A stretch of 64,000 bases of DNA from Serratia sp. AKBS12 (GCF_024793895.1 NZ_JANUSB010000015.1:1116001-1180000), one strand, 5' to 3'; positions 8,933 to 19,374 are shown, numbered from the stretch's first letter. Notes: generated from the sequence alone by a model not told the origin. Numbers and translations: made by a program.

Positions 8933-9685
8933 TCAGCCGCGTAGCAGCATATACAAACGGAACAGGTAAATCAGCAACAGCGCAGAAACCAGGTTGCTCA
9001 GCGCGGTCAGCACCACGCTGGCGACGTTCGGGGTCAGCACCGACAGATGACTGACCAGGAACAGCACCAGCAATTTGGCCGCCAGCCACAGCATCATCGC
9101 CGGCACGATCACCCGTGCATTGGCGAAGGCCAGCTTGGCGCTCAGTTTCAACGAGGCGAACACGCCTTTCTTGTCGGCAGAGCTTATCACCGGCGCCAAA
9201 GAAAATGCGATGGCCAGAATCACCCCGGGCACCACGAACAGCGTCAGGCCGAGCTGGATCACCAGGGTGCAGATGAACAGCAGCAACAACAGTCGCGGCA
9301 ATTCCGGCGCTGCCGCGCCGATGGCACGCAGTGCACTGACCGGCTGGCCTTGTGACACCAGACGAATCAGCGTCAGCATACCGCCGACCAACAGCACGTT
9401 GCCGACCAGTGCCGAGAAGGTGGCGGCAGCCGACACTTTCAGCAACACCATTTGCTGTTCAGGCGTCATTTGCTGAATGATGTCCTGAATACCCATCCCT
9501 GCGGATGTAGCAAAATCGCTTTCCGTTGCGGTCAAAATCTTCAACTGCTCGGCATCAGGGCTGAAAACCTGATTAAGCAATACCGAAATGAATGCGGTCA
9601 GCAGAGCCATCAGCAAGATGCTGGCCAGCTGATTACGGAAAAAGTTAAAACTGTCACGGTACAATGTGTTAGCCGTGATAGGCAT
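8933..9685 (-). CDS. yciC: UPF0259 inner-membrane protein YciC
   Basis: A 250-residue integral membrane protein of the UPF0259/YciC family with about six helices. The family N-terminus contains the cytoplasmic start [20 protein letters not shown], followed by a long loop with repeated Gln/Met ([12 protein letters not shown]), then closely spaced helices to the C-terminal [11 protein letters not shown]. Function is unknown; E. coli yciC is cotranscribed with yciB and yciA. Here it has its own strong terminator directly behind the stop, so the operon appears split. Confidence 0.92.
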   Translation of the reverse strand: MPITANTLYRDSFNFFRNQLASILLMALLTAFISVLLNQVFSPDAEQLKILTATESDFATSAGMGIQDIIQQMTPEQQMVLLKVSAAATFSALVGNVLLVGGMLTLIRLVSQGQPVSALRAIGAAAPELPRLLLLLFICTLVIQLGLTLFVVPGVILAIAFSLAPVISSADKKGVFASLKLSAKLAFANARVIVPAMMLWLAAKLLVLFLVSHLSVLTPNVASVVLTALSNLVSALLLIYLFRLYMLLRG

Positions 9686-9717
9686 GCAGACTCCTTGGCG
9701 TCGAGAACAGAGACAAA

Positions 9718-10158
9718 TCAGTGGGCGATTGTACCCTGTTCCGGCTCACTGTGGCACCCCGCAAGTGACATGACGCTGATTTCTTCGACGATTGTCGTTG
9801 GCGGCAATGATAACGGCATGACAACCGGCAGCGGCGGCAGGCCATAACGTGCGCGAGCCCGATCGCAGGCTTCGTTGCGAATACCGTTTTCTCCGGATTG
9901 ATCGAACTCCCGACACGGCGAAGGTCGATTAAGATAAATGGAACAGGACACTGCGTTACCGATCTCGCCTTCCAGCGCGGTACAGCGTGGGGACTTGCTA
10001 TTGGTCCCCTGCATACAACGCAGAAACGGGGTTAACGGCTCGGTAAGGTGTGAAGGGACGATGCCGCCGCCGTCATCGGCTTCAGCCCAGTAGAATGACA
10101 CTCGAAAATAGGCGCAGCAGGCGCCACAACTGACACAGGGATTGAGTATTTCGCTCAT
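9718..10158 (-). CDS. YkgJ family cysteine cluster protein
   Basis: A 146-residue cytoplasmic protein with the N-terminal CxxCxxCC signature ([11 protein letters not shown], residues about 8-18) and further cysteines at [26 protein letters not shown] and EACDRA. These define the YkgJ/UPF0153 zinc- or iron-sulphur-binding family. The function of the family is not established. The frame continues 28 codons upstream, but family members start directly before the cysteine motif, so I choose the ATG at 10158. It lies between yciC and ompW, with 33 bases to the yciC start, so transcription through into yciC is possible. Confidence 0.85.
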   Translation of the reverse strand: MSEILNPCVSCGACCAYFRVSFYWAEADDGGGIVPSHLTEPLTPFLRCMQGTNSKSPRCTALEGEIGNAVSCSIYLNRPSPCREFDQSGENGIRNEACDRARARYGLPPLPVVMPLSLPPTTIVEEISVMSLAGCHSEPEQGTIAH

Positions 10159-10285
10159 CTTGATTGCCCACCGACTCCTTACGGCCACCAACCAAAACCA
10201 ACATGAAGCGAAGAAACTACCCAGTCGCCCGATCTTTGGCAACTGAAATTTTGCGTTTCACACCGCTGGCGGCTCACGGCGTTTT

Positions 10286-10299
10286 TTGATTCAGATCAA
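10286..10299. promoter_or_regulatory. Perfect FNR box upstream of ompW
   Basis: TTGATTCAGATCAA matches the FNR consensus TTGAT-N4-ATCAA at every fixed position. It lies 145 bases before the ompW start and on the upstream side of the divergent cysteine-cluster gene. FNR control of ompW is known in E. coli, so oxygen control is likely here. Whether it activates one gene or represses the other cannot be told without the transcription start. Confidence 0.75.
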
Positions 10300-10443
10300 T
10301 TCTTGATTTATTAACCAGTTAAGTAACCTTGTTTTTGGTAGGAATTAATTTATTTACACATAAGATGTGATCTCGATTGGATCATAAATACCCTGAAGTA
10401 GGTATATTCATCGAGTCTGTAAACCACACTAATGGAATGGATA

Positions 10444-11088
10444 ATGAAAAAGACAACTCTGGTGGTATTGGCGGCCATGATGGCCCCGATGGTGGCAAGT
10501 GCACATCAAGCGGGTGATTTCCTGTTCCGTGCGGGTACCGCAACGGTGCGTCCGACAACCGGCTCGGATGACGTGCTGGGGCAGGGATCGTTCAAGGCGG
10601 ATAATAATACTCAGCTCGGCCTGACCTTCGGTTATATGGCCACCGACAATATCGGTATCGAGCTGCTGGCAGCCACGCCGTTTCGGCATAAGGTGTCGCT
10701 GAACGGCAAAGCCGTCAATGGTGACATTGCAACGGTGCATCAACTGCCGCCAACCTTGATGGCGCAATACTATTTTGGTGACAGGCAGGACAAACTGCGG
10801 CCATATCTGGGGGTCGGCGTCAACTACACCACGTTCTTTGACGAAAAGTTCAATGACAACGGCAAGGGTGCCGGGTTGAGTAACCTAAGCCTGAAAGACT
10901 CCTGGGGCGTGGCGGCGCAGGCCGGTCTGGACTACAACCTGGACGAGCACTGGATGTTGAACATGTCGGTGTGGTGGATGAATATCGAAACAAAAGTTCG
11001 CTTTGACGATGCCGCCGGTGAGCATCACAGCATCGATACGCGTCTGGATCCATGGGTGTTCATGTTCGGTGCCGGTTACCGCTTCTGA
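10444..11088 (+). CDS. ompW: Outer membrane protein OmpW
   Basis: OmpW is an eight-stranded outer-membrane beta-barrel that forms a hydrophobic channel for small molecules and serves as a colicin S4 receptor in E. coli. The 214-residue precursor starts at ATG 10444 (MKKTTLVVLAAMM) and has a signal peptide cleaved after ASA, leaving HQAGDFLFRAGTATVRP, the family's mature N-terminus. Barrel strands alternate (GLTFGYMATDNIGIELLAATPF; RPYLGVGVNYTTFF) and the chain ends in the aromatic C-terminal residue of porins (GAGYRF). It lies between yciC and the trp operon as in E. coli. The upstream FNR box points to oxygen regulation. Confidence 0.95.
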   Translation: MKKTTLVVLAAMMAPMVASAHQAGDFLFRAGTATVRPTTGSDDVLGQGSFKADNNTQLGLTFGYMATDNIGIELLAATPFRHKVSLNGKAVNGDIATVHQLPPTLMAQYYFGDRQDKLRPYLGVGVNYTTFFDEKFNDNGKGAGLSNLSLKDSWGVAAQAGLDYNLDEHWMLNMSVWWMNIETKVRFDDAAGEHHSIDTRLDPWVFMFGAGYRF

Positions 11089-11140
11089 TTTGTGCCATGC
11101 TTGAAGCAGGGGGGCCGTCCGGCTCCCCCTGTTTGCATAG

Positions 11141-11455
11141 TTACTTGACTTGCATCACGTTTTCCACCGATTTCACGCCGGCAACGCCGCGCGTAACCTG
11201 TACCGCGCGGTTGGCATCGGCACTGGAGCTGACGAAGCCGCTCAGCTGCACGCGTCCCTTGAAGGTTTCTACGCTGATTTCTGTCGACTTGATCGATTTG
11301 TCCGCCAGCAGCGCTGATTTTACTTTTGTCGTCACAACCGTGTCATCAATATACCCGCCAGTTCCTTCAGAGGTTGCCGTCGGCGCACAGGCGCTTACCG
11401 CCATTGCCATCACCGCCGCCGCACACAGGGCTGAAAGGGTTTTGAATAGCTTCAT
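11141..11455 (-). CDS. BON-domain lipoprotein
   Basis: A 104-residue predicted lipoprotein. The signal peptide ends in a lipobox (AVSAC) with the acylated Cys near residue 23. One BON domain follows (about residues 37-103: DDTVVTTKVKSALL, then the conserved GRVQLSGFVSS and the closing GVKSVENVMQVK). BON domains are thought to bind phospholipid and are found in OsmY and DolP. This single-domain form resembles small OsmY-like periplasmic proteins; a stress role is inferred, not shown. It is a single gene between ompW and trpA, convergent with ompW. Confidence 0.86.
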   Translation of the reverse strand: MKLFKTLSALCAAAVMAMAVSACAPTATSEGTGGYIDDTVVTTKVKSALLADKSIKSTEISVETFKGRVQLSGFVSSSADANRAVQVTRGVAGVKSVENVMQVK

Positions 11456-11556
11456 AAATTACTCTCCATGCAATGTTATTTTTTTTGAAACTACGGACAG
11501 GATCTATTGTGTGACAAGACGCGCATGAGTTCAAATGCGCGCCGTGTTTTTTGTGC

Positions 11557-12363
11557 CTAGCTGCGGGTAGCGGCCTTCATTTCGCTGACGAACGCGCCCA
11601 GCCTGGCGAGCATCTCGGCCGGTTGTTGCTGGTGCTGTTCAATGATTTTTACTATCGCCGAACCGGAAATCGCGCCGGCGGCACCGGCCTGTAATGCATC
11701 GCGCACCTGTGACGGTTCGGAAATGCCGAACCCCTGCAACGGCGGCGCGGCGTGGTATTCACGCAGCGTGTTGACCAAATGGTGCAGCGGCAACTGGGCG
11801 CGGCTTTCGGTGCCGGTCACCCCGGCACGCGACAGCAGATAGGTATAACCGCGGCCGTGTGAGGAAATTTCGCGTAGCAGGTCGTCACTGGCGTTCGGCG
11901 GGCAGATGAAGATTGGCGCGATATCATGGCGCAACGCCGCCGCGCGGAACGGTGCAGACTCTTCAAACGGCACGTCGGCGATCAGGACCGAATCGACGCC
12001 GACTTGCGCACAGCGCTGATAAAACGCGTCAATTCCTTTATGGAATACCAGGTTGGCGTACATCAGCAGACCAATCGGTATCTGCGGATGCTTTTGGCGA
12101 ATGGTCGCCAGCATTTCGAAGCACTGGGTGGGCGTTACGCCGGCGGCAAATGCCCGCAGCGCGGCGTTTTGAATCGTCGGGCCATCGGCCAGCGGATCGG
12201 AAAACGGGATGCCCAGCTCCAACGCATCCGCGCCGTTTTCGATCAGGGTATCGATAATTTGCAGTGACAGCGCCGGATTGGGATCGCCCAGCGTGACGAA
12301 GGGTACGAAAGAGCCTTCCCGCTGGCTCTCCAGGCGCTTGAACAGTTGCTGGTAACGTTCCAT
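11557..12363 (-). CDS. trpA: Tryptophan synthase alpha chain
   Basis: TrpA cleaves indole-3-glycerol phosphate to indole and glyceraldehyde-3-phosphate, passing indole through a tunnel to TrpB. The 268-residue TIM barrel has catalytic Glu49 (ALELGIPF) and Asp60 (SDPLAD), and the phosphate-binding loops near [10 protein letters not shown] and GAISGSAIV. The ATG overlaps the trpB stop by one base (TGATG), giving translational coupling. It is the last gene of the trp operon. Confidence 0.98.
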   Translation of the reverse strand: MERYQQLFKRLESQREGSFVPFVTLGDPNPALSLQIIDTLIENGADALELGIPFSDPLADGPTIQNAALRAFAAGVTPTQCFEMLATIRQKHPQIPIGLLMYANLVFHKGIDAFYQRCAQVGVDSVLIADVPFEESAPFRAAALRHDIAPIFICPPNASDDLLREISSHGRGYTYLLSRAGVTGTESRAQLPLHHLVNTLREYHAAPPLQGFGISEPSQVRDALQAGAAGAISGSAIVKIIEQHQQQPAEMLARLGAFVSEMKAATRS

Positions 12364-13553
12364 CAGATTTCTCCCCGTGCTTTCAAAATATCGTGAACGG
12401 TAAATATGTCCTTGTCGCCGCGGCCGGACAGGTTAACCACCAGAATCTGCTCTTTTTGCGGCGTTTCACGGATCATTTTCAGCGCATGGGCCAGCGCATG
12501 AGAAGATTCCAGCGCCGGAATGATACCTTCATGGCGGGAGAGCGCCTTGAACGCATCGAGCGCTTCGTCATCGGTAATTGACACGTATTCCGCACGGCCG
12601 ATGCTATTGAGATAGGCGTGCTGCGGCCCGACGGAAGGGAAATCCAGCCCGGCGGAAATCGAGTACGACTCTTCGATCTGCCCTTCGGCGGTTTGCATCA
12701 TCGGCGCCTTCATGCCGAAATAGATGCCAACGTGGCCATGCTTCAGCGGCGCGCCATGCTGGCCGGTTTCGATCCCGAGGCCGGCCGGTTCCACGCCGAT
12801 CAGCCCGACGCTGGTTTCGTCGATAAAGTCGGCGAACATGCCGATGGCATTGGAGCCGCCGCCGACGCAGGCCAGAACCGCATCGGGCAGGCGTCCTTCG
12901 CGTTCCAACACCTGTGCCTTGGTCTCTTCGCCGATCATCCGCTGGAATTCACGCACAATGGTTGGATACGGGTGCGGGCCGGCGGCGGTGCCGAGCATGT
13001 AGTGCGCTTTGTCGTAACTGCCGGACCAGTCGCGCAGCGCTTCGTTACAGGCGTCTTTCAGGGTAGAAGAACCGCTGTGTACCGGGATGACCTCTGCCCC
13101 CATCAGCCGCATGCGAAACACGTTTGGCGACTGGCGTTCGACGTCCTTTGCGCCCATGTACACGCGGCATTTCAAGCCTAGCAGGGCGCTGGCCAGCGCC
13201 GAAGCTACACCGTGCTGACCGGCGCCGGTTTCGGCAATAATTTCCTTTTTGCCCATTCGTTTGGCCAGCAGCGCCTGTCCCAGCACCTGGTTGGTTTTAT
13301 GCGCGCCGCCGTGCAGCAAGTCTTCGCGCTTCAGATACAGCTTGGTGTTGGTGCCAGCGGTCAGATTCTTGCACAGCGTCAGCGCCGTTGGTCGCCCGGC
13401 ATAGTTTTTCAGCAGATCGATAAATTCAGCCTGGAATTCTGGGTCGCGCTGGGCGCTGACGAAGGCTTCTTCCAATTGATTCAGGGCCGGCATCAGAATT
13501 TGCGGTACGTACATACCACCAAATTCACCGAAGTAGGGGTTAAGCAGCGTCAT
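12363..13553 (-). CDS. trpB: Tryptophan synthase beta chain
   Basis: TrpB joins indole and serine to tryptophan using pyridoxal phosphate. The 396-residue protein has the PLP lysine in HKTNQVL (residue 86) and the phosphate-binding glycine loop [10 protein letters not shown]. An upstream in-frame TTG would add five residues, but ATG 13553 gives the standard N-terminus [12 protein letters not shown]. It is followed by trpA with a one-base overlap and preceded by trpCF, with 37 bases between. Confidence 0.98.
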   Translation of the reverse strand: MTLLNPYFGEFGGMYVPQILMPALNQLEEAFVSAQRDPEFQAEFIDLLKNYAGRPTALTLCKNLTAGTNTKLYLKREDLLHGGAHKTNQVLGQALLAKRMGKKEIIAETGAGQHGVASALASALLGLKCRVYMGAKDVERQSPNVFRMRLMGAEVIPVHSGSSTLKDACNEALRDWSGSYDKAHYMLGTAAGPHPYPTIVREFQRMIGEETKAQVLEREGRLPDAVLACVGGGSNAIGMFADFIDETSVGLIGVEPAGLGIETGQHGAPLKHGHVGIYFGMKAPMMQTAEGQIEESYSISAGLDFPSVGPQHAYLNSIGRAEYVSITDDEALDAFKALSRHEGIIPALESSHALAHALKMIRETPQKEQILVVNLSGRGDKDIFTVHDILKARGEI

Positions 13554-13590
13554 TATGTATCCCGTCAATTAACTTGGTTAAATATCGTCA

Positions 13591-14955
13591 TCAGTAGGCA
13601 CGCAGCGTCTGGAACACTGCGGCGATACGATCGGCATCCTTGATGCCAGGCGTACTTTCAACGCCGGAATTGAAGTCCAGGCCGGCACAGCCGAGCTGGG
13701 CAGCTTCGACGCAGTTGTCGGCGCTCAAGCCGCCGGCCAGCATCACATTATCGAGGTTTTCTCCGTGCAGCACACTCCAGTCGAAGCGTTGGCCGGTGCC
13801 GCCGGCGCCGTTGTCCAGCAGATAGCGATCAACATGTTGCAGCTCACGAGCCGGCACGCGGTCTTTTACGCTCAGCGCTTTCCAGATTTGACATGAGGAC
13901 GGCAGTTTGGCGCGCAGCGTAGTGATGTATGGCTGATCTTCCGTGCCGTGCAACTGCACTGCCTTCAGGCCCAGGCGTTCAACGGTTTGCGCCACGGTAT
14001 CTACCTGTGCATCGCAGAACACGCCGACATAGTCGAGCGGGGCGCCGGAAATCACTTCGCGCGCGCGGCTGATGTCCACATAGCGCGGTGAGCGGCCGAC
14101 GAAAATCAATCCGCCATAGTTGGCACCGGCCCGATAGGCCGCCGCAGCGTCTTGCGCCCGCGTCAGACCGCAGACCTTGTTATCGCCAAGCAACACGCGG
14201 CGCACGGCGTTACGCAGATCGCTTTCCGACATTAGCGCGCTACCGATCAGAAAACCGTTGGCAAAGCGGCTGAGTTCGCGGATCTGGCCGTAATTGTTGA
14301 TGCCGGATTCGCTGATTACCGTCACGCCGTGCGGCACCCGCGGTGCCAGCGTGCGAGTGCGATCCAGATCGATGCTCAGATCGCGCAGATCGCGATTATT
14401 GATGCCGACCACTTTGGCCTCCAGCGCAATCGCACGCTGTAATTCCTCTTCGCTGATCACTTCTGTCAGCACGCCCATGTCGAGGCTGTGCGCTACCGCC
14501 GCCAACTGGCGGTATTGATCGTCATCCAGCACCGACAGCATCAGCAGAATGGCATCGGCCTGATAATAGCGCGCCAGGTAGATTTGGTACGGATCGATGA
14601 TAAAGTCTTTGCACAGTACTGGCTGGCTCACGGTTTTGCTGACCAGCGGCAAAAAGTCAAAGCTGCCCTGGAAGTATTTTTCATCAGTCAGTACCGAAAT
14701 CGCCGACGCATAATCCCGGTAGACGCCGGCAATTTCCACCGGATCGAAGTTTTCGCGAATCAGCCCCTTGGAGGGCGACGCTTTCTTGCATTCAAGAATA
14801 AACGCCGTTCTGGTGCCCTGCAGCGCATGGTAGAAACTGCGTGTGCTGGGGGTGATGTCCTGCTGGAAGCTGACCAGCGGCTGTTGTTGCTGTCGTGCTG
14901 CGACCCATTGCGCCTTGTCACGAACAATCTTGTTGAGCACGGTTTCCTGCATCAT
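13591..14955 (-). CDS. trpCF: Bifunctional indole-3-glycerol-phosphate synthase / phosphoribosylanthranilate isomerase
   Basis: A fusion of two TIM barrels catalysing two successive steps of tryptophan synthesis. The N-terminal IGPS half (about residues 1-255) shows ECKKASPSKG, LCKDFIIDPYQ and the ISESGI strand. The C-terminal PRAI half (from about residue 258) starts at KVCGLTRAQDA, with catalytic Cys, and ends at DFNSGVE. Length (454) matches the enterobacterial fusion. Two ATGs lie in tandem at the start (14955 and 14952), and a GAGGA is better spaced for the second; the difference is one residue. Confidence 0.97.
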   Translation of the reverse strand: MMQETVLNKIVRDKAQWVAARQQQQPLVSFQQDITPSTRSFYHALQGTRTAFILECKKASPSKGLIRENFDPVEIAGVYRDYASAISVLTDEKYFQGSFDFLPLVSKTVSQPVLCKDFIIDPYQIYLARYYQADAILLMLSVLDDDQYRQLAAVAHSLDMGVLTEVISEEELQRAIALEAKVVGINNRDLRDLSIDLDRTRTLAPRVPHGVTVISESGINNYGQIRELSRFANGFLIGSALMSESDLRNAVRRVLLGDNKVCGLTRAQDAAAAYRAGANYGGLIFVGRSPRYVDISRAREVISGAPLDYVGVFCDAQVDTVAQTVERLGLKAVQLHGTEDQPYITTLRAKLPSSCQIWKALSVKDRVPARELQHVDRYLLDNGAGGTGQRFDWSVLHGENLDNVMLAGGLSADNCVEAAQLGCAGLDFNSGVESTPGIKDADRIAAVFQTLRAY

Positions 14956-15954
14956 TTATCCTCTTGCTGCCAGAGCGATCACACGCTCATAGGCCTGTCC
15001 GCTATGAATCATCTCCAATGCCTGCTGCGCATTATGGCGCAGGTCTTCCTGTCCGAATAACTTCAGCAGTAACGCCACGTTAGCCGCCACCGCAGCGGCG
15101 TGTGCCGGGTCACCTTTACCTTGTAACAACCGTGTCAGAATGTCACGGTTTTCTTCCGGCGAACCGCCCAGCAGCGATGCCAGCGGATAGCTGTCCAGAC
15201 CGAAGGAAGCCGGCGTCAGACTGTAGCTGACAATTTCGCCGTTGTTCAGTTCGGCCACCTGGGTGGTGGTGTGGATGGCGACCTCGTCCATACCGCCGCC
15301 GTGCACCACCGCAGCGCGCTGATAACCCAGCACGCGCAGAGTTTCGGCAATCGGCAGCACCAGTTCCGGGCTGTAAACGCCAATTAGCGCCAGCGGCGGG
15401 CGTGCCGGGTTAATCAACGGGCCCAGCACGTTGAACACCGTACGGGTTTTCAACTGCTGGCGAACCGGCATCGCATGGCGGAACCCGGTGTGATACTGCG
15501 GCGCAAACAGGAAACATACGCCGAGTTCGTCCAGCGCCTTGCGCGCCTGCTCTGCCGGCAGATCCAGGCGAATGCCAAATGCCGCCAGCAGATCGGAAGA
15601 ACCTGAACGGCTAGAGACGCTGCGATTGCCGTGTTTGGCGATCTTGGCACCGCAGGCCGCCGCCACAAATGCGCTGGCGGTGGAAATATTAATACTGTTG
15701 GTGCCGTCGCCGCCGGTGCCGACGATATCGGCAAATGCGTAGTCGGGCCGTGGGAACGGTTGGGCATCGGCCAATAACGCCTGCGCTGCGCCGGCGATCT
15801 CTGCCGGGCGTTCACCACGGATCTTCATGCTGATCAGAGCGGCGGCCAACTGGCTTGGCTCCAGCTCACCGCGCACGATGGCGCTGAATAACTGCTGGCT
15901 TTCCTGCTGGTCCATTGATTCTGAACGGTACAGCTTCTCAAGAATAGATTGCAT
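14956..15954 (-). CDS. trpD: Anthranilate phosphoribosyltransferase (stand-alone)
   Basis: TrpD transfers phosphoribose from PRPP to anthranilate. The 332-residue protein has the glycine-rich PRPP site [14 protein letters not shown] (about residue 79) and the conserved [15 protein letters not shown] segment. In E. coli this domain is fused to TrpG. Here it is a separate protein, 15 bases downstream of trpG, the arrangement long known for Serratia. I choose the ATG at 15954, seven bases after GAGGA, over the TTG one codon upstream. Confidence 0.97.
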   Translation of the reverse strand: MQSILEKLYRSESMDQQESQQLFSAIVRGELEPSQLAAALISMKIRGERPAEIAGAAQALLADAQPFPRPDYAFADIVGTGGDGTNSINISTASAFVAAACGAKIAKHGNRSVSSRSGSSDLLAAFGIRLDLPAEQARKALDELGVCFLFAPQYHTGFRHAMPVRQQLKTRTVFNVLGPLINPARPPLALIGVYSPELVLPIAETLRVLGYQRAAVVHGGGMDEVAIHTTTQVAELNNGEIVSYSLTPASFGLDSYPLASLLGGSPEENRDILTRLLQGKGDPAHAAAVAANVALLLKLFGQEDLRHNAQQALEMIHSGQAYERVIALAARG

Positions 15955-15969
15955 CAATGTGTCCTCTGC

Positions 15970-16551
15970 TTACTTCGCCAGCGCCCAGGCCAGAGTTTGC
16001 TCCAGCAAACGTGCGCCCTGGGTGGTCAGAATAGATTCGGGGTGGAACTGGAAGCCGCATACGCGATCGGCCTCGTGCCGTACCGCCATTACCATATCGC
16101 CGAACTGGGCGTTGACGGTCAGTGCTGCCGGGATGTTGCTGCCGACCAGCGAGTGGTAGCGTGCCACCGGCAGCGGGTTGGCCATGTCGTTGAACATCGC
16201 CTCGCCGTCGTGGCTGATGGCAGACGCTTTGCCATGCAGGATCTCGCCGGCCTGACCGACATGGCCGCCATAGGCTTCGACAATCGCCTGGTGACCAAGG
16301 CAGATACCGATAATTGGCAACCGGCCGCGCAGGTGTTGCAGCAGTGTCGGCATACAGCCGGCGTCGGCCGGGGTTCCGGGACCGGGCGACAGCATCAGCA
16401 CCGGCTGCGTCATCTGCTGTAAACGGTCAATGATCACCTCGGCAGCAACCTGATTACGGTAAACCACCACTTGATGGCCGCTGGAACGCAGTTGATCGAC
16501 CAGGTTGTAGGTAAAGGAATCGACGTTGTCGAGCAGCAGAATATCGGCCAT
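15970..16551 (-). CDS. trpG: Anthranilate synthase glutamine amidotransferase component (stand-alone)
   Basis: TrpG releases ammonia from glutamine for TrpE. The 193-residue class I amidotransferase has the oxyanion loop SPGPGTP, the nucleophile Cys84 in GICLGHQ, and the His-Glu pair in FQFHPES. Its start overlaps the trpE stop (ATGA), which would keep TrpE and TrpG equal in amount. A stop codon and a 15-base spacer separate it from trpD, so the E. coli TrpGD fusion is absent. Confidence 0.97.
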   Translation of the reverse strand: MADILLLDNVDSFTYNLVDQLRSSGHQVVVYRNQVAAEVIIDRLQQMTQPVLMLSPGPGTPADAGCMPTLLQHLRGRLPIIGICLGHQAIVEAYGGHVGQAGEILHGKASAISHDGEAMFNDMANPLPVARYHSLVGSNIPAALTVNAQFGDMVMAVRHEADRVCGFQFHPESILTTQGARLLEQTLAWALAK

Positions 16552-18107
16552 CAGAATACCTCCTTGGCATGATGCGCGGTGGCGATGGCACGCAGCACGG
16601 CACGGGCTTTGTTACGGGTTTCATCGGCTTCCGCCTGGGGTATGGAGTCCAGCACCACGCCGGCGCCGGCCTGTACGGTGGCAATGCCGTCTTCGACATA
16701 GGCCGAACGAATGACGATGCAGGTATCGAGATCGCCGGTGGCGGTGAAGTAACCCACCGCGCCGCCGTAGCTACCGCGACGACTGCCTTCGGAGGCGGCA
16801 ATCAGTTGCATGGCGCGTACTTTGGGCGCACCGCTCAGCGTGCCCATATTCATGCAGGCCTGATAGGCGTGCAGCACGTCGAGATCGCTACGCAGGCTGC
16901 CGACCACCCGAGACACCAGATGCATGACGAAAGAATAGCGGTCGACTTTGGTCAGGTCGGCGACGTAACGGCTACCGGCGGTACAAATGCGTGCCAGATC
17001 GTTGCGCGCCAGGTCAACCAGCATCAGATGCTCCGCCAGCTCTTTATGGTCGGTGCGCATTTCCAGTTCAATGCGGCTGTCGAGATCCAGATCGAGCGAG
17101 CCGTCCTGACGCCGCCCGCGAGGACGGGTGCCGGCGATCGGGTAGATCTCGATCTGACGGTTGCTGGCGTCATATTTCAGCGCGCTTTCCGGCGAGGCGC
17201 CGAACAGCGTGAAGTCGTTGTCCTGCATGAAGAACATGTAAGGGCTTGGATTGCTGTCCTTCAACGTTTGGTAGGCTGCCAACGGTGCCGGGCACGGCAG
17301 CGAGAAGCGGCGCGACGGCACCACCTGGAATATTTCACCCTGACGGATAGCCTGTTGCATGTGGCTGACCACTGCGCTGTATTCTTCATCGCTCTGGTTG
17401 CAGCTCAACTGCATGTCTGCCAATGTCTGATGCGGGATTGGCTGCGGCGCCTGCTTCAGCTGTTGCTGAACCTGTTGCAGGCGCTGTTGCAGGCGTTGCC
17501 GTTCGGCATTGTCGCCGGTGAATACGCTGGCTTGCAGGCGGGCAACGCCATGCTGGTGGTCCAGTACCAGCAGCGTTTCCGCCAGGTAGAAGCAGAAATC
17601 AGGGCAACGCTGGTCGTGGCGCAGCTCAGGCAAATCTTCGAAACCGGCGACCAGATCGTAAGCAAACAAGCCGCCAAGCATCATGGCTTCACGCTCGTCT
17701 GCCGGTGAGTCCACCACCTTCAGCAGCGTACGCAATGCGTCGAACACCGACAATGAACGCAGACGGGCATCTTCGTCCTGTACCGCGTCAATACGCGGGA
17801 AGGTTAGCTCACGGCCATTTGGCCGCGCTTGATTATTCACTTCTGCCGGTAACGCTTCGTCCAGCAGCGGCAGCAGGGCCGCGCCATTGGCGGTCAGGGC
17901 TTGCATGCTGACCCGAGGGCCCAGCGCGGTGATGCGCAGCGCGCTGTCGATCACCAGTAGGCTCTGCAGGTTTTGCTTGCTGTTGATTTCCGCGGACTCC
18001 AACAGCAGGGTGGCTGGACGTGCGCCGCACAGCTGGTGAAAAATGGTGGTGGGATCGCCGCGATAACTGGCTTCGGCCTTCAGCAATGTCAGTTGTGGTT
18101 TGGTCAT
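16551..18107 (-). CDS. trpE: Anthranilate synthase component I
   Basis: TrpE converts chorismate to anthranilate with ammonia from TrpG and is the committed, feedback-inhibited step. The 518-residue chain has the N-terminal regulatory domain with the Trp-binding LLLESAEI motif (near residue 35) and the chorismate-binding C-terminal domain: [20 protein letters not shown], and [12 protein letters not shown] with [10 protein letters not shown]. It is the first structural gene, 28 bases behind the attenuator hairpin, with GGAACCACCGATA before the ATG. Confidence 0.98.
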   Translation of the reverse strand: MTKPQLTLLKAEASYRGDPTTIFHQLCGARPATLLLESAEINSKQNLQSLLVIDSALRITALGPRVSMQALTANGAALLPLLDEALPAEVNNQARPNGRELTFPRIDAVQDEDARLRSLSVFDALRTLLKVVDSPADEREAMMLGGLFAYDLVAGFEDLPELRHDQRCPDFCFYLAETLLVLDHQHGVARLQASVFTGDNAERQRLQQRLQQVQQQLKQAPQPIPHQTLADMQLSCNQSDEEYSAVVSHMQQAIRQGEIFQVVPSRRFSLPCPAPLAAYQTLKDSNPSPYMFFMQDNDFTLFGASPESALKYDASNRQIEIYPIAGTRPRGRRQDGSLDLDLDSRIELEMRTDHKELAEHLMLVDLARNDLARICTAGSRYVADLTKVDRYSFVMHLVSRVVGSLRSDLDVLHAYQACMNMGTLSGAPKVRAMQLIAASEGSRRGSYGGAVGYFTATGDLDTCIVIRSAYVEDGIATVQAGAGVVLDSIPQAEADETRNKARAVLRAIATAHHAKEVF

Positions 18108-18134
18108 TATCGGTGGTTCCAGTTAAATTTTGTC

Positions 18135-18163
18135 CATAAAAAAGCCCGCGTAACGGCGGGCTT
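18135..18163 (-). terminator. trp operon attenuator (3:4 terminator)
   Basis: On the minus strand, AAGCCCGCCG pairs with CGCGGGCTT around a TTA loop and is followed by six T. The GCCCGC of segment 3 (18156-18161) can alternatively pair with GCGGGC of segment 2 (18215-18220), which overlaps the end of the leader peptide. Ribosome stalling at the Trp codons would free segment 2 and prevent termination, the classical trp attenuation logic. Confidence 0.92.
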
Positions 18164-18197
18164 GGAGAATCTGCAGTGTCAGATGACAGGTATGCGA

Positions 18198-18257
18198 TTA
18201 CACCGCCCGCGAAAGGGAGGTACGCCACCAACGAAGAAGAGAAGTCTGTTTGCTCAT
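18198..18257 (-). CDS. trpL: trp operon leader peptide
   Basis: A 19-codon frame on the minus strand encoding MSKQTSLLRWWRTSLSRAV. The tandem Trp-Trp followed by Arg-Thr-Ser matches the WWRTS core of the E. coli leader peptide. An AGAGAG lies seven bases before the ATG. Its stop lies 35 bases before the attenuator hairpin. Translation of the two Trp codons senses charged tRNA-Trp and decides between the terminator and antiterminator of the leader RNA. Confidence 0.93.
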   Translation of the reverse strand: MSKQTSLLRWWRTSLSRAV

Positions 18258-18320
18258 TTTTATGCTCTCTCTGGTTATCATCCGACGGGATATTCAACAC
18301 GGTCAATGCCGTGAACTTGT

Positions 18321-18354
18321 GTACTAGTTAACTGGTTCGCGGCGGTAATGTCAA
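18321..18354 (-). promoter_or_regulatory. trp promoter and TrpR operator
   Basis: On the minus strand, TTGACA (18354-18349) and TTAACT (18331-18326) are 17 bases apart, identical to the E. coli trp -35 and -10 boxes. The operator overlaps the -10: GCGAACCAGTTAACTAGTAC (18340-18321), nearly the E. coli TrpR site with its central CTAGTTAACTAG symmetry, one base changed in one arm. TrpR with tryptophan would block RNA polymerase here. Confidence 0.93.
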
Positions 18355-18501
18355 CCCTCTTTTTACACAATATGATAGCGCCATCGGGTATTTTTCCCTT
18401 CCACCGCCCGTGCAGCCCACCGGCGTAGGCGCAGAATAGATTTCCGTCCAACCGGCAATAGAGGCTATGATGACCGCCCAAGCCATAGCCGGATATTTCT
18501 T

Positions 18502-19374
18502 TTGACTGACAGTAACCCTCAGCCCTCCGCATTTACGCTGTACGACCTTCATAGCCATACCACCGCCTCTGACGGCTACCTGACGCCAACGCAACTGGTG
18601 CAAAGGGCGGTGGAGATGCGGGTAGGCGTATTGGCCATTACGGATCATGACACCACTGCCGGCCTGGCCGAGGCTGCTGCGGCCATCGCACAGCTGGCGC
18701 TACCGCTGCAATTGGTCAACGGCGTTGAAATCTCGACGCTGTGGGAAAATCACGAAATTCACATCGTCGGCTTGAACATTGATGTTACACACCCGGCAAT
18801 GGTGCAATTGCTGGCCGAACAAAGTGAACGGCGCACGCTGCGCGCGCAGGAAATCGGCCTGCGGCTGGCCAAGGCACGCATCGACGGCGCCTATGAAGGT
18901 GCTCAGCGCCTGGCTGACGGCGGCGCGGTGACCCGTGGGCACTTTGCCCGTTATCTGGTGCAGAAAGGCGTAGCGGACAACATGGCGCAGGTATTCAAGA
19001 AATATCTGGCGAAAGGGAAAACCGGCTACGTTCCGCCGCAGTGGTGTACAATAAAACAAGCTATTGATGTGATTCATCAATCCGGTGGACAGGCGGTAAT
19101 GGCTCACCCTGGGCGTTACGATCTGACGGCCAAGTGGCTGAAACGTTTGTTGGCACACTTTGCCGAACAGCACGGGGATGCGATGGAAGTCGCGCAATGC
19201 CAACAGGCGCCGAACGAGCGCACCCAATTGGCCGCCTATGCGCAGGATTTCCAACTACTGGCATCTCAGGGTTCGGACTTCCATCAGCCCTGTTCGTGGA
19301 TTGAACTTGGCCGCAAGCTGTGGCTGCCAGGTGGCGTAGAGCCAGTCTGGCGCGATTGGCCACTGGCGCAGTAG
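18502..19374 (+). CDS. rnm: RNase AM / 3',5'-nucleoside bisphosphate phosphatase (PHP family, YciV)
   Basis: A 290-residue PHP-domain phosphoesterase. The E. coli protein (RnaAM, YciV) removes 5' nucleotides from short RNAs and matures rRNA 5' ends, and acts on 3',5'-bisphosphonucleotides. All metal-binding PHP motifs are present: [31 protein letters not shown] and GSDFH. The start is a TTG at 18502, since no ATG or GTG lies between the upstream stop and the first PHP motif at a useful distance. It is divergent from trpL-trpE and leads into yciO 72 bases downstream, as in E. coli. Confidence 0.93.
   Translation: MTDSNPQPSAFTLYDLHSHTTASDGYLTPTQLVQRAVEMRVGVLAITDHDTTAGLAEAAAAIAQLALPLQLVNGVEISTLWENHEIHIVGLNIDVTHPAMVQLLAEQSERRTLRAQEIGLRLAKARIDGAYEGAQRLADGGAVTRGHFARYLVQKGVADNMAQVFKKYLAKGKTGYVPPQWCTIKQAIDVIHQSGGQAVMAHPGRYDLTAKWLKRLLAHFAEQHGDAMEVAQCQQAPNERTQLAAYAQDFQLLASQGSDFHQPCSWIELGRKLWLPGGVEPVWRDWPLAQ

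Noticed and set aside
16569-17708. A 379-codon open frame on the plus strand opposite trpE
   Set aside because: It lies antisense within trpE, has no ribosome binding site or family motif, and reflects GC-rich third positions of trpE.
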